Origin: Bacteroides sp.
GTDB taxonomy: Bacteria > Bacteroidota > Bacteroidia > Bacteroidales > UBA7960
DNA length: 64,000 bases
Reading direction: 5' to 3'
NCBI GenBank assembly: GCA_036351255.1
Contig: JAZBOS010000079.1
Span: 28,018-92,017 of the forward strand
Positions 35,316 through 45,600 of the stretch are shown here, piece after piece. Numbering within the stretch: position 1 is the stretch's first letter; each line of letters starts with the position of its first letter. Position numbers and translations under genes: made by a program. The notes under the pieces were generated by a model. The model did no database searches. It had not been told where the DNA came from and saw nothing but the letters and a program-made list of their open reading frames with translations.

Positions 35316-36671
35316 TTATCTCGCTAAAAGCTTCCTGAAGAATTCCCCTTCAGTTGTAATTATCCTGATGAGATACACTCCTGAACCCCAATGGTTTTCT
35401 ATCCGGGCTTCGAAAGCATTGGGACTTTCTTTCCATAATACCTTTCCGCGAACATCGATAATGGTAATTTCTTTTATGAGGCTTGACGAGCGCAGGCAGA
35501 AGTCGTCCTGGGCAGGATTAGGAAAGAGTAGCAGATGTATGCCTTCTGACTCGTCCACCAGACTGCTGCCATCAAAGTTGGCCGTGAGGATCAGGCTATT
35601 GCGAGGCATTTTGAATTGGTATTCTGCTTCTGCACTTACCACTTCCTGGTCTGCATCAGTCCAGTTAATAAATTCATAGCCCTCTTCAGGTGCAGCGGTG
35701 ATTTGAACAAAGGCATTTGGTATAAAAGAAGCTGCACCCGTCACATTACCAGAATTTTCAGGTTGTACCAACAAGTCAAGGGCATACACTTCAACTTCTG
35801 AGCCAGGTAAGGCTCCCCAAGCTTCTTCGAGGGTCAAATCCTCCGTAAGAACGATTTCCCTGTTGGGGTTACCCTCCCATTCTCCTCCCTCCCAGCCTTC
35901 ATTGAGGAAGTACTTGTACTCATAGGTTCCGGCTTCAAGCTCAAGGGTTTTGGTGAATACGAATGACTCATCTACGCGGGTCATGGTTTGAAGCTCGGGT
36001 TCGTCGCCGGGGATGGCCCACTCGAAAAAACTTCCTGTAAGGAAAAAAACATCCAGATCAGGATTGAAATAATCCTCCAAACCTGTCAAAATCAAGTTAA
36101 AGGTAACATCAAATGTTTCGGGGCCTTCGGCCGGAGTCAGGCTTGTGGAGCCCAGTTCTACATAATCGCCACTGGTGCCATTGTTCCCATCGGCAGCGTT
36201 GATTACATAGTAGAAAGTAATATTACCAACATCTGAGGCGGGTGCAGTCCATTCAAACTCCCACTCTTTAAGGTTACTGGCATTTTTGTGTCCTACATAC
36301 TGACGGCTATTGCTGGTCACCACATAAGACGTGTTATCAGCATTCAGAACAGTAAAATCACCGGCAGGCTGATCGTTGGCATCAAGCGCTGTCATTGAAA
36401 ACCCGAAGCGGGCGGCATTAAAGTCTGCGGAAAAAGCAATGGTATAAGTTTCGCTTGGGGTGTACGCTGTGACAGGTTCCTCGCCCATTTCAAAGATTAT
36501 TTGCCCTGAATAGGAACCACCCGAATGACAATCCCCACAACTTCCTTCGCCTGGCGCACCGGTGCGGCCAGTGGGCGCCTGGCTGCTGCTTTTATTGCCA
36601 CTAACTGACGTCAGCGAGATAAACAGAATGCTGGAAAAAAATAAAAAAGCAATGGTAAGTTTTGTCTTCAT
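35316..36671 (-). CDS. Secreted Reeler-like protein with CxxCH motif and T9SS sorting domain
   Basis: I choose the ATG at 36671 (451 residues), since a -7 promoter box sits at 36744 inside the longer frame. A signal peptide (MKTKLTIAFLFFSSILFISL) precedes APGEGSCGDCHSGG, a CxxCH heme-type motif (Cys45, Cys48, His49). Residues about 50-185 look like the Reeler/choice-of-anchor V domain; 190-295 is an E-set/CBM48-like beta domain (KYFLNEGWEGGEWEGNP); 300-370 is an InlB-B-like repeat; the last 70 residues (LLLFPNPAQDDFCLRS, GVYLIRI) are a T9SS type A sorting domain. It should be surface-exposed. Whether heme is bound is unknown; the CxxCH is a conserved feature of this family as I recall it. Confidence 0.78.
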   Translation of the reverse strand: MKTKLTIAFLFFSSILFISLTSVSGNKSSSQAPTGRTGAPGEGSCGDCHSGGSYSGQIIFEMGEEPVTAYTPSETYTIAFSADFNAARFGFSMTALDANDQPAGDFTVLNADNTSYVVTSNSRQYVGHKNASNLKEWEFEWTAPASDVGNITFYYVINAADGNNGTSGDYVELGSTSLTPAEGPETFDVTFNLILTGLEDYFNPDLDVFFLTGSFFEWAIPGDEPELQTMTRVDESFVFTKTLELEAGTYEYKYFLNEGWEGGEWEGNPNREIVLTEDLTLEEAWGALPGSEVEVYALDLLVQPENSGNVTGAASFIPNAFVQITAAPEEGYEFINWTDADQEVVSAEAEYQFKMPRNSLILTANFDGSSLVDESEGIHLLLFPNPAQDDFCLRSSSLIKEITIIDVRGKVLWKESPNAFEARIENHWGSGVYLIRIITTEGEFFRKLLAR

Positions 36672-36743
36672 ATCTGCTATGGTTTTGTGAAAATGCTTTT
36701 GAGAAAACCCGGTTACCCGTGTCCAGTTTCCGGGATTTTTAAA

Positions 36744-36751
36744 CAAATATA
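36744..36751 (-). promoter_or_regulatory. Bacteroidota -7 box upstream of the Reeler-like cargo gene
   Basis: The minus strand reads TATATTTG, fitting TAnnTTTG, 73 nt before the chosen ATG. It decides against the longer start at 36746. Confidence 0.5.
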
Positions 36752-37125
36752 TAAAACAATCGGGGTGAATCTGACCCTAGGGGCTTAAACATATTAAGAC
36801 TAAATAAGAGAATTAAGGCTGTGTTTCCGGTTTTTCTTACAAACCTGAAATAAGCATTCAACTGCGGAGCAATCGCTAGCTTGGCTGAGCATGTCAGAGA
36901 TTTTACCCGTCAAAGGAGAGCAATAAGGTTCTGGACTTACCAGCGTATCGGAAAAACAGGCACATAAACAATTGTGATTTTGGATCCTCAAACTTTGCAG
37001 AATGTCAATAAAAATCTGACAGTTTTGGAATTCGGAAAAAGCAGTCGTAAAAGAAACCATTTTTAATGCTTGCATTTGACTCGCAGAAATGCACGCCTCC
37101 CACCCATTCTCACCCCATTTTTTGT

Positions 37126-37133
37126 TACCTTTG
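37126..37133 (+). promoter_or_regulatory. Bacteroidota -7 box upstream of valS
   Basis: TACCTTTG, followed by C, is identical to the box in front of the OsmC gene and, on the minus strand, in front of the helicase and Crp genes. It lies 41 nt before the ATG at 37174 and excludes the ATG at 37066 as the start. Confidence 0.6.
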
Positions 37134-37173
37134 CAAGGTTTTTTTGCAAATAATCGAAAGAATCCCGGACAAT

Positions 37174-39810
37174 ATGGAAATTCCCAAGCAATATTCGCCC
37201 AAAGGGGCTGAGGACAAGTGGTATGCATGGTGGCTCGAGCAGGGCTATTTCAAGTCGGTTCCCGATGAGCGTGAGCCCTTCACCATTGTGATCCCCCCGC
37301 CCAATGTTACGGGAGTGCTTCATATGGGCCATATGCTCAACAATACCATACAGGACATCCTGGTTCGCCGCGCGCGGATGCAGGGCTTCAACGCCTGCTG
37401 GCTGCCCGGCACCGATCACGCCTCCATCGCCACCGAAGCCAAGGTGGTGGCCAAGCTCAGGGAAGAAGGCATAAATAAACAAGACCTTAGCCGAGAAGAC
37501 TTCCTGAAGCACGCCTGGGAATGGAAGGAAAAGCACGGGGGCATCATCCTCGAACAGCTCAAGAAACTGGGGGCCTCCTGCGACTGGGACCGTACGGCAT
37601 TTACAATGGATGAAAAGCTTTCTGAATCTGTCATCCGGGTTTTTGTCGATCTGTACAACAAGGGCCTGATCTATCGCGGCGTCCGGATGGTCAACTGGGA
37701 CCCCAAGGCCCTGACCGCCCTCTCGGATGAGGAGGTGATCTACAAGGAGCTGCAGTCGAAGTTCTATTTCCTGCGCTATCGTATTGAAGGCACCGAGGAT
37801 GAATACGTGACGATTGCCACCACCCGCCCCGAGACCATCCTGGGCGATACGGGCATCTGCGTCCACCCTGAAGACCCCCGCTACCAGCACCTGAAAGGCA
37901 AGCGTGCACTGGTGCCCCTCATCAACCGCTCCATTCCCTTCATCTTTGATGAATACGTGGATCGTGAATTCGGCACTGGCGCCCTCAAGGTGACCCCCGC
38001 CCACGACATCAACGACTACAACCTGGGCATCAAGCACAACCTGCCCAGCATTGATATTTTCAATCCCAACGGCACCCTCAACGAAAGCGCCGAGATCTAC
38101 ATTGGCGAAGACCGTTTTGTGGTGAAGGAAAAGATTGCCAGGGAACTGGAAGCCCGGGGCCACCTGGTAAAGGTTGAGAACATCACTAACAACGTAGGCT
38201 TTTCAGAGCGTACCGATGAGGTGATCGAACCCAAGCTTTCGCTGCAGTGGTTCCTGAAGATGGAAGAGATGGCCAAGCCGGCACTGGAGGTGGTGATGAA
38301 CGACACCATCCATTTCCATCCCGCCAAGTTCAAGAACATCTACAGGCACTGGATGGAGAATGTCCGCGACTGGTGCATCAGCCGGCAACTCTGGTGGGGC
38401 CACAGGATCCCCGCCTGGTATTTGCCTGATGGCAAGATCGTGGTAGCCCACAATGCGGAAGAAGCCCTCGAAAAGGCCCGCAGGGAGCATGATCTCAACT
38501 TACAGGCCGCTGATCTGAGGCAGGATGAAGATGTTCTGGACACCTGGTTCAGCTCCTGGCTCTGGCCCATTTCGGTTTTCGATGGCATCAACCACCCTGA
38601 CAATCCCGATATCAAATACTACTACCCCACCAACGACCTGGTCACCGCTCCCGAGATCCTCTTTTTCTGGGTGGCACGGATGATCATGGCAGGTCTGGAA
38701 TACCGCCAGGATATTCCCTTTAAGAATGTTTACCTGACGGGAATCGTACGCGACAAGCTTGGGCGCAAGATGTCGAAATCACTGGGTAACTCGCCTGACC
38801 CCATCGAGCTGATGGAACACTACGGCGCCGATGGCGTCCGCGTTGGGATGCTGTTCTCCTCCCCCGCCGGCAATGACCTGCTTTTCGATGAGGCCTTGTG
38901 CGAACAGGGACGCAACTTCTCAAACAAGATCTGGAATGCCTTCCGCCTGACCCAAAGCTGGGAGATTGACCCCAATATCCCCCAGCCCGAAACAGCCAGG
39001 GTGGCCATCAAATGGTTCCACGCCAACGTGAACAAACATATCAAAACTATCAACGACCACCTGAACAAGTTCCGCATTGCAGATGCCCTGCTGAGCATCT
39101 ACAAACTGATCTGGGACGATTTCTGCTCGTGGTACCTTGAGATGGTCAAGCCTGCTTACCAGAAACCCATTGACGCGAAGACCTACGAAGCGACCATTGT
39201 ATTCTTCGATGAGCTGCTGCGCCTGCTGCATCCCTATATGCCCTTCATCAGCGAAGAGATTTACCAGCGCCTGCGCAAGGACAGCGATCCCAAAAGCATC
39301 GTGATTGCAGCTTTCCCTAAAGGCGGGCACTTTAAGAAAGAGATCCTTGCCGGTTTTGACTTTGCCGAAGAGGTCATTATGGCCATCCGCAACTTCCGCC
39401 AGGAGAAAAACATCCCCAACAAGGAAGCCCTGGAGCTTTACATCAAAAAGAACCACGACGAACAGCCCGACACCACTTTCGACAGTACCGTGATGAAGCT
39501 TTGTAACTTAAGCAAACTGGCCTATACGGAAGAGAAGCCCGAGGATGTATTCACCCTGATCCTGAAAAGTACCGAGTTTTATATCCCGCTTTCGCAAAAC
39601 GTGGACATCGAAGCAGAGATTGAAAAACTGGAAGCCGACCTGAAATACCAGCAGGGCTTCCTTGCCACGGTAGAGAAAAAACTCTCAAACGAACGCTTTG
39701 TAAGCGGCGCCCCCGAACAGGTGGTGGCCGTTGAACGACAGAAAAAGGCCGATGCCCTGGCACGCATCAGTGTGATTGAAGCCCAGCTGAAAAACCTGAA
39801 AAAAAATTAA
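37174..39810 (+). CDS. valS: Valyl-tRNA synthetase
   Basis: The protein is 878 residues from the ATG at 37174 ([20 protein letters not shown]); an upstream ATG at 37066 precedes the promoter box. Class I signatures are [16 protein letters not shown] (HIGH) and [13 protein letters not shown] (KMSKS). An editing domain ([19 protein letters not shown]) lies near residue 215-350, and a C-terminal coiled coil ([20 protein letters not shown]) binds tRNA. All expected parts are intact. Confidence 0.97.
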   Translation: MEIPKQYSPKGAEDKWYAWWLEQGYFKSVPDEREPFTIVIPPPNVTGVLHMGHMLNNTIQDILVRRARMQGFNACWLPGTDHASIATEAKVVAKLREEGINKQDLSREDFLKHAWEWKEKHGGIILEQLKKLGASCDWDRTAFTMDEKLSESVIRVFVDLYNKGLIYRGVRMVNWDPKALTALSDEEVIYKELQSKFYFLRYRIEGTEDEYVTIATTRPETILGDTGICVHPEDPRYQHLKGKRALVPLINRSIPFIFDEYVDREFGTGALKVTPAHDINDYNLGIKHNLPSIDIFNPNGTLNESAEIYIGEDRFVVKEKIARELEARGHLVKVENITNNVGFSERTDEVIEPKLSLQWFLKMEEMAKPALEVVMNDTIHFHPAKFKNIYRHWMENVRDWCISRQLWWGHRIPAWYLPDGKIVVAHNAEEALEKARREHDLNLQAADLRQDEDVLDTWFSSWLWPISVFDGINHPDNPDIKYYYPTNDLVTAPEILFFWVARMIMAGLEYRQDIPFKNVYLTGIVRDKLGRKMSKSLGNSPDPIELMEHYGADGVRVGMLFSSPAGNDLLFDEALCEQGRNFSNKIWNAFRLTQSWEIDPNIPQPETARVAIKWFHANVNKHIKTINDHLNKFRIADALLSIYKLIWDDFCSWYLEMVKPAYQKPIDAKTYEATIVFFDELLRLLHPYMPFISEEIYQRLRKDSDPKSIVIAAFPKGGHFKKEILAGFDFAEEVIMAIRNFRQEKNIPNKEALELYIKKNHDEQPDTTFDSTVMKLCNLSKLAYTEEKPEDVFTLILKSTEFYIPLSQNVDIEAEIEKLEADLKYQQGFLATVEKKLSNERFVSGAPEQVVAVERQKKADALARISVIEAQLKNLKKN

Positions 39811-39889
39811 TCAGCTGGCCTTTCTTTCAGTAATGAAGGAATGGTTTTTGTGGTAATAAACGCATAATTTTTTAATAAAAAAGAAGAAC

Positions 39890-40291
39890 ATGAAGAAAAC
39901 CACCCTTTTCATACTGCTGGCCCTGGTCATCGGCGCCACCTCATGCAAGTCGAAGCGGATGCTGCCTGTCACCGAACGTGCTGAACCTGATATCCCCGTA
40001 AGGGAAGAGCGCTTCACCTTTACCCGGGAAGCCGACCGCGTCAGCCAGCAGAACAACACCTTTTTTGTGATCATGGGCAGTTTCCAAAGCAGGGAAAACG
40101 CCGATCGTTTCTCTGAAACCCTTCGTGAACTTGGATTCAGCCCTTCCATCCTGCTTTCAGAAACCGGCTTTCACCGCGCATCGGTAAATTCTTTCCTCAG
40201 TGAAGACAATGCCCGTTCAAGGGTGCTGCAAATCCGCGAAGAATTCCCCGATTATGCAGACACCTGGCTGCTGATTAAAAAAGACGATTAA
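39890..40291 (+). CDS. SPOR-domain lipoprotein
   Basis: This 133-residue protein has a lipoprotein signal ending IGATSC (Cys20). The last 75 residues match the SPOR domain: FFVIMGSFQSRENADRFSET, then SVNSFLSEDNARSRV and WLLIKKDD. SPOR domains bind glycan strands stripped of stem peptides, at division sites. It lies 79 nt after valS and may be co-transcribed with it; a terminator follows. Confidence 0.88.
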   Translation: MKKTTLFILLALVIGATSCKSKRMLPVTERAEPDIPVREERFTFTREADRVSQQNNTFFVIMGSFQSRENADRFSETLRELGFSPSILLSETGFHRASVNSFLSEDNARSRVLQIREEFPDYADTWLLIKKDD

Positions 40292-40326
40292 GACTGCCTG
40301 GTAATTACATCTAATAAAATTCTCAG

Positions 40327-40363
40327 AGGCTGCCTTATATTTTCAGGGCAGCCTTATTTTTTT
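40327..40363 (+). terminator. Rho-independent terminator after the SPOR gene
   Basis: GGCTGCC (40328-40334) pairs with GGCAGCC (40347-40353); a T-rich stretch (TTATTTTTTT) follows at 40354-40363. About 36 nt after the stop codon. Confidence 0.85.
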
Positions 40364-40488
40364 CCCTTCCCAGAAAAATCAGGGGAACACAAGGAAAAAA
40401 ATGCTCTGTGCTTTTCCCAGCCAGGTATTTTTTTCTCAACGTAAGGAAGCTGATGTCTCTCAGGGCTGATCTCGTTTCATACATTCCT

Positions 40489-40588
40489 CGTACCTGGCTC
40501 ATATTTAAACCGTAGTTAATACGGAGTTTAACCGTTTTAAATTGGTTAAACACCGGTTAAACTCCGGTTAAACTTCGAACCAGGTATG
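40489..40588. repeat. Palindromic element (copy 3) with terminal inverted repeats
   Basis: CGTACCTGGCTCA (40489-40501) and the inverted CGAACCAGGTATG (40576-40588; reverse complement CATACCTGGTTCG) bound a 100-bp element. Inside, GTAGTTAATACGGAGTTTAA (from 40512) is met by an imperfect inverted run of TTAAACTCCGG units up to 40575. The internal 11-nt unit resembles that of the perfect palindrome at 862-917. The 513-bp gap from 40292 to 40804 contains, besides this, only the two terminators. Confidence 0.75.
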
Positions 40589-40733
40589 GCCCTGTAAGCG
40601 CCCGGATTTCATTTTGATTTTCGGGAGAGGATCACTGAAGGGAACGAAAAGATGAATCGAAAATGGCTCGGGAAAGGCTACAGAAAACTGCTGGAATGGT
40701 TGTCTGACAAATGTTTGGGCAATGAACAGCCTG

Positions 40734-40773
40734 TAATAAAACAAGCGGCCGGAAAACTTATTCCAGCCGCTTG
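40734..40773 (-). terminator. Rho-independent terminator after the M14 carboxypeptidase gene
   Basis: On the minus strand CAAGCGGC (complement of 40766-40773) pairs with GCCGCTTG (complement of 40742-40749), followed by TTTTATTA. It lies 31 nt beyond the stop codon. Confidence 0.82.
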
Positions 40774-40804
40774 ATAAATTGTTTCCATTCATTCATGAAA
40801 ACGA

Positions 40805-43800
40805 TCAGCCTAAATTTATCAGCCTGATGGTCCTGATTCCATTCGGGTGGGAAACCCGGATGAGGAAAACACCCTGCTGCATGCGCGAATTCAGGGCGGG
40901 CAGTTCAATATGGCTGGTGCCTGCTTCAAGCATTCCCTCATACAGGACATCAATCCGGGCGCCGGAAAGGTCGAAAAGCTCAACACTCACCCTGCCGGCG
41001 GCAATTAGGTTTATCTCGAGCAGGGTATGTTCCCTGACAGGATTGGGATACAGGCGCGCACTGAAGCCTTCTGCCTGGAGGTCACCGGTGGAGACGTTGG
41101 AATAGCCCGAGCCGATGAGCGGGATCAGCACATCATCATTGTTGAGGGCATTGGAGACAAAGCCCAATGTGGCCTCGGAAGTGCCAACTGCCGAAGGTGT
41201 AAAGACAATATCAAGGGCAAAGTCCGCCCCTGCTTCAAGGGTCAGCGGGAAGGTTTCTGAGGTGGAGAAAACATTGTCAGTAAAGCTGAGGCCCGTGATC
41301 TCGAGGGCTGCATTGCCATTATTTTTCATATTCAGGCTCAGGGTAGCCGACTCCCCGAGCAGCACCTGCCCGAAGTTCAAACTGCTTGTGATGGGGAGCA
41401 GGACGGCTGCTTCAAGGATAGCATTCCCTGCAAGGGAGATGCTTACTTCCGTCAGGTTGGGGTCATTGGTGCTGAAATTAGCCTGGCCAGTAAAATCCCC
41501 TTCCTCCTCTGAGATGAAATAAAGGGGCACCACCTGGGACGCCCCGGGCGCAATCTCGTAGGCACTGCGTGTGGGGATGTCAAGGAAAAACACAGGATCA
41601 CCTGTAAACCCTTCAAAATTTACTGTCAGCAATTGGTTGCCTGTATTCGAAATGGTCAGTTCCTGTTCATCTTCGGCTCCCAGTGGCGTGGGGCCAAAAG
41701 TCAGGGAAAGGGGATCAAAAACGGCAACAGGCCCATCGAGCGGGGCAAAGACCAGCTCAGCACGGATGTTCTCAATCATCTCAAGCTGGATGGTTTCCAG
41801 GGTAATGCTTTCTCCATCAATGATCCATTCAACAAAATTTGCGTTTGAGGCAGGTAGGGCCTGAATGGTGATCTCTTGCCCGAAGGCGAATACATATGGG
41901 TTGGTTCCACTGAGCGGGGTGCCGCTAAGGTCGAAATCGCCTTCCCCCGTTATGTCAACAAAAAGCCTGCGGCTGTATGGTTCGCAACTGATGGCTGCAG
42001 CCCAACCGGGTTCAGTCTGACTAAAGTCGGAATGGAACTGAAAGGTGAGCGCCCCGGTGGCATGCGAACTGGTTACAACGCCCGGTGAGTTGGTGCCACA
42101 ATAGGTGCCAATCAGCGGGGCATCAGTATTGGGGCCATCAAAGATCTTCAGCCAGTCGTAGTTGCAGCTGCTGTGTGATTCCAGGGCGAATTGCGAGAAG
42201 GTGAACTTAAGCCTGTCACCTTGGGTAGCCGGCACAAAAGCCATCGTATAATCCTGGTTGTTGCTGTACTGCCCTGTGGGACCGCCCGGATCGTAAAAGT
42301 TACCTCCGCAGGTAGCCACGGTGGCATTGCTCATATTGTGGTTCTGGCCCTGGGAAACGGGCAGGACATTGATGAAGCCCTGCTTGTTGCGGGTATCGGT
42401 ATCTTCGCCGTCGCTCACCGTAAGGCTTACCGTGTATGAGCCGGCCTCAGCAAAAATAATATTCTTCGGGTTTTGCTGATCAGATTGTGCCGGTTCGCCC
42501 CCCTCAAAGGTCCATTCCCAGGAGATCAGGTCACCCAGGGAGTTATCCGCAAAGTCAACATAGCCTCCCTGGGGGATGGCCATGGGTTCGGCGGTAAAGT
42601 CGGCATAGATGGAGCCGCCCAGTTCAATGTCGAGCACTACGGTTTGGTAGTTCTGAACCTGGACACTGCTGATTTCCAAAGGAGGATAGCCGTCAGCAGT
42701 CACTTTCAGGTCATAGGTGCCTGCCAGGATGGGCCTGTGGAAGTTGCCGGTGGGCAGGGAGGTAAATACTTCTGAGTTGTTTTTATCGTGGTTCAACACT
42801 TCAATTTGGGCTTCAAGGGGTTCACCGGTTTCAGCATCTTTTACGGTGCCCCTGATGCCATAAAGCGCCTGGCGCATATAGTTCAGGTATGAACGGTGTA
42901 AATAGTCCCAGTGGGCAGGGAGCTGGGCTGCAGGCAGGAGTTTGGTGTCACTGATTTCCAGGGTTACCTCACGGCCATGGGCATAATAGGTTAAATAGTC
43001 CTGCCGGGTTCCATAGGCCACGTACCAGTCGCCACCATGGGTTACACCATTGTCCTCGGCAGTCATATACCCTGAGGGACTAAAATATTGTGCAGTATCA
43101 GCAAATTCGCGGGATACCATAAACCACCATTCATGGTCGGCATGGCGATTGGCTGGATTGCCGCTGGTCCAGGTGTCAAAGGGAAAGTTTACCAGTTCAA
43201 TGCCCCCGTGGTTGTTGGCAGACATGACAAAGCCCATCGTATCGACAAAGGCCGTCATCGCCTGGGTTTCGGGCTGAATAGGACCAGTGCTGGATATGGG
43301 GTTGGGATAATTCCGGTTCAGGTCATATCCATTGGCATTGTAGCGGGTGGCCCCGCTTACTGAGCTGTTGTTGTTGGTATAGGTCCCATCGGGATTTTCA
43401 TTGGGGCATATCCAGATCTCCATATTGTTGAGGAGATAAGCTATATCGTCGTTGGAAGCGTAATTATTAAGCAAATAATGGATCAGCCTTAGCATCATAA
43501 TGAAACCGGTGGTTTCGTCGCCGTGAATGGTGGAGGTATACATAAACCGCGGTTCATTCTCGCGCTGGCTCACATTGGCTGAGATTTTGGCAAATAACAG
43601 GCTTCTCCCGTCCACCGTGGTCCCAATGTTGTGGATCTCGCATAGCTCGGGGAAGTCAGCCTGGAATGAATTCATAAGGCTCAAGTAGGCCTCATAGGTA
43701 GGAGAGAAATCCCAGGTGTCGACCAGGTCTTTGGCCTGGATCTCCTCCCAGGTTCTCATATTCAGGTCCACCTTTGCATCGCCGGGATGCGGCAAAACCT

Positions 43801-44056
43801 GGTAATCAAGGTTCAAGGCCAGGAACTGTTCAAACTCAATGGCATTGGCATAAGCATAAACGGTATTGTCGCGAAGGTTGTCGACACTAACCAGGTTAAA
43901 GACCTCGGCGAACACTTTCCCTTCAGGGATGGTGAAGGAGAAATAGACTTCCCCTTTTTGCAAAAGAAAATCCTGGGCTGTTTTTTCTTCAGGGAGCTGG
44001 GCCATCAGGCCAAAACCAAGAAAAAACAGCACGGTAACCAATGAAAACTTTTTCAA
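40805..44056 (-). CDS. Secreted M14 zinc carboxypeptidase with multiple beta domains and T9SS sorting domain
   Basis: The 1083-residue protein has a signal peptide and starts at TTG, since a stop lies two codons upstream and no ATG is in frame. Catalytic part about 115-395: H178 and E181 in TIHGDET, H283 in NNHGG and catalytic E367 in EVTLEISD, all present, so it should be an active carboxypeptidase. Then follow a carboxypeptidase-regulatory-like domain (about 400-480), a PKD domain (480-565; SWEWTFEGG), a CUB-like domain (570-690), an InlB-B-like repeat (690-760), two DUF1573/choice-of-anchor D domains (760-985) and a T9SS type A sorting domain (SARLYPNPVREHTLL to the end). It resembles CPG70 of Porphyromonas gingivalis in kind, with more modules. 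Confidence 0.87.
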   Translation of the reverse strand: MKKFSLVTVLFFLGFGLMAQLPEEKTAQDFLLQKGEVYFSFTIPEGKVFAEVFNLVSVDNLRDNTVYAYANAIEFEQFLALNLDYQVLPHPGDAKVDLNMRTWEEIQAKDLVDTWDFSPTYEAYLSLMNSFQADFPELCEIHNIGTTVDGRSLLFAKISANVSQRENEPRFMYTSTIHGDETTGFIMMLRLIHYLLNNYASNDDIAYLLNNMEIWICPNENPDGTYTNNNSSVSGATRYNANGYDLNRNYPNPISSTGPIQPETQAMTAFVDTMGFVMSANNHGGIELVNFPFDTWTSGNPANRHADHEWWFMVSREFADTAQYFSPSGYMTAEDNGVTHGGDWYVAYGTRQDYLTYYAHGREVTLEISDTKLLPAAQLPAHWDYLHRSYLNYMRQALYGIRGTVKDAETGEPLEAQIEVLNHDKNNSEVFTSLPTGNFHRPILAGTYDLKVTADGYPPLEISSVQVQNYQTVVLDIELGGSIYADFTAEPMAIPQGGYVDFADNSLGDLISWEWTFEGGEPAQSDQQNPKNIIFAEAGSYTVSLTVSDGEDTDTRNKQGFINVLPVSQGQNHNMSNATVATCGGNFYDPGGPTGQYSNNQDYTMAFVPATQGDRLKFTFSQFALESHSSCNYDWLKIFDGPNTDAPLIGTYCGTNSPGVVTSSHATGALTFQFHSDFSQTEPGWAAAISCEPYSRRLFVDITGEGDFDLSGTPLSGTNPYVFAFGQEITIQALPASNANFVEWIIDGESITLETIQLEMIENIRAELVFAPLDGPVAVFDPLSLTFGPTPLGAEDEQELTISNTGNQLLTVNFEGFTGDPVFFLDIPTRSAYEIAPGASQVVPLYFISEEEGDFTGQANFSTNDPNLTEVSISLAGNAILEAAVLLPITSSLNFGQVLLGESATLSLNMKNNGNAALEITGLSFTDNVFSTSETFPLTLEAGADFALDIVFTPSAVGTSEATLGFVSNALNNDDVLIPLIGSGYSNVSTGDLQAEGFSARLYPNPVREHTLLEINLIAAGRVSVELFDLSGARIDVLYEGMLEAGTSHIELPALNSRMQQGVFLIRVSHPNGIRTIRLINLG

Positions 44057-44110
44057 AACTTAGAATTAAAGAATGAGAATTAGGTTAACTGGTAAGAAAA
44101 GTATAAATCC

Positions 44111-44989
44111 TTAAAATTTTTCCAAAAGCTGGGCCATATGGTTTTGAAGCGCTTTGCTAACTTTCACCAGAGGCAGCCTGACCACATTTTTGCAATAGCC
44201 CTGTACTTCGAGAAGCGCCTTAACCCCTGAAGGACTTCCCTCGGCATAAATACTATCGATAATATCCATAAGCTTAAAGCTGATCTCGCGGGCCTTTTCA
44301 AATTCATTGTTCAGGCAAAGATTAACCATGGCGGAGAACTCGGCAGGCAAGGCATTGGCTATGACCGAAATGACCCCATCGCCACCCAGTGACATAAAAG
44401 GTAAAGCCGCCACATCATCTCCTGAAATGACCAAAAAGTCTTTTGGTTTGTCCTTTATGATCCTGGCACATTGCACCAGGTCGCGCGAAGCTTCCTTCAC
44501 GGCAATAATGTTTGGTACCTCATGTGCCAGGCGAAGGGTCGTATCAGCAGTAATGTTGGAGCCGGTGCGGGAAGGAACATTGTAAACGATAACAGGAACG
44601 TGGCTTACGCTTGCAATGGTTTTATAATGCAGAAAAATACCCTTTTGCTGGGGTTTGTTATAATAGGGGCTCACGGAAAGAATGGCGTCGATCCCATCAA
44701 AATCCGTTTTCTTTATGGTATTAACAATTTCCTGGGTATTATTGCCGCCCATGCCAATCACCACTGGGACCCTTCCATTAACGATCTCCACAGCCATATT
44801 GATGACAGCATTGCGCTCATCATGGTTCAGGGTCACCGATTCGCCTGTCGTCCCCATAAATACCAAATAATTGATGCCGTTTTTGATCTGGTATTCAATC
44901 AGCCCTTCGAAAGCTTTAAAATCAATGGTCCCTTCCTTGTGAAAAGGGGTAACAATGGCGGTTCCGGTTCCGCGGAGTTTATTGTCCAT
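44111..44989 (-). CDS. dapA: 4-hydroxy-tetrahydrodipicolinate synthase
   Basis: The 292 residues contain GTTGESVTL (44-52), the substrate-contacting YNVPSRTGSNI, and the Schiff-base lysine in IIAVKEAS (about residue 160). Length and motifs match DapA. It condenses pyruvate and aspartate-semialdehyde for lysine and diaminopimelate. A DUF6913-like gene upstream overlaps it by 11 nt. Its presence supports use of the saccharopine genes for lysine degradation. Confidence 0.95.
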   Translation of the reverse strand: MDNKLRGTGTAIVTPFHKEGTIDFKAFEGLIEYQIKNGINYLVFMGTTGESVTLNHDERNAVINMAVEIVNGRVPVVIGMGGNNTQEIVNTIKKTDFDGIDAILSVSPYYNKPQQKGIFLHYKTIASVSHVPVIVYNVPSRTGSNITADTTLRLAHEVPNIIAVKEASRDLVQCARIIKDKPKDFLVISGDDVAALPFMSLGGDGVISVIANALPAEFSAMVNLCLNNEFEKAREISFKLMDIIDSIYAEGSPSGVKALLEVQGYCKNVVRLPLVKVSKALQNHMAQLLEKF

Positions 44990-45539
44990 TTTGGGCTGGT
45001 TTAATAATTTTCAAATAATGCAACATGTGTTCAATTAATTCCTTAATACTTGCTAAAGGTTTTTCGCTGATCATCAGGTCGTACACTTCCAGGTATTCCT
45101 CATGATAAGGTCCGGCTTTGTAGGTCGCATCAGAAAGCCCCATGATGAATTTCATCAGGAATAAATCTTCAGGGCTCAAGTCAATCAGCAAATCAAATTT
45201 TGAGTGGATGAAGTTTTGCAACTGGGGGCTTTTGAGTTTTAACCTCCAGGAGAAGTCACTTGAATGACAAAAGGAAAGGTTAAGCTGGGCCATGGTATAT
45301 TCGGGCATTTTATTCTCCCTCACAAAGCCCAGGGCATGTACTGTTTTCCCTTGCTGCTCAAGGTCTTTTACCAGCCTGACCACTTCCCTGTAATGTTTTT
45401 CCTGGCTGCAATCGTAAAGAATACCGATCTTTCGGGTAGCATCAAAGCCAACCACTTTCTTCTTCCGGGATACCTTCTTTAATTCCCGGCCAAAAAAATA
45501 GCTTCGGATGCTTTTTTGTATTTTCTTAAATATTCCCAT
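44979..45539 (-). CDS. DUF6913-like protein
   Basis: I start at the ATG at 45539 (186 residues, MGIFKKIQKSIRSYFFGREL); the longer frame to 45590 has no support. The middle reads VVGFDATRKIGILYDCSQE and LNLSFCHSSDFSWRL. The end (LIDLSPEDLFLMKFIMGLSD) is well conserved in Bacteroidota proteins next to dapA, as I recall, and is labelled DUF6913 in databases. It has no clear enzyme motif. It overlaps dapA by 11 nt, so the two are co-translated. Confidence 0.6.
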   Translation of the reverse strand: MGIFKKIQKSIRSYFFGRELKKVSRKKKVVGFDATRKIGILYDCSQEKHYREVVRLVKDLEQQGKTVHALGFVRENKMPEYTMAQLNLSFCHSSDFSWRLKLKSPQLQNFIHSKFDLLIDLSPEDLFLMKFIMGLSDATYKAGPYHEEYLEVYDLMISEKPLASIKELIEHMLHYLKIIKPAQNGQ

Positions 45540-45600
45540 ACCCAAAGGAGAGAAAGGTGTTAAGTGCAACAGGGAACAGCCTTGTGGCAAAAATAGTCAT

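Larger units (their letters stand above)
36672..37173. other. Divergent intergenic region between a T9SS cargo gene and valS
   Basis: This 502-bp gap holds promoter boxes for both neighbours. Between them I see no RNA gene or repeat. A minus-strand frame of 142 codons crosses it but begins inside valS and has no family resemblance. Confidence 0.5.

Noticed and set aside
36800..37228. 142-codon minus-strand frame between the Reeler-like cargo gene and valS
   Set aside because: Cys-rich, no family resemblance, starts within valS, and crosses the valS promoter box.
37063..38163. Long antisense reading frame (366 codons) opposite valS
   Set aside because: It mirrors the GC-rich codons of valS, has no recognisable domain and begins inside the synthetase gene.
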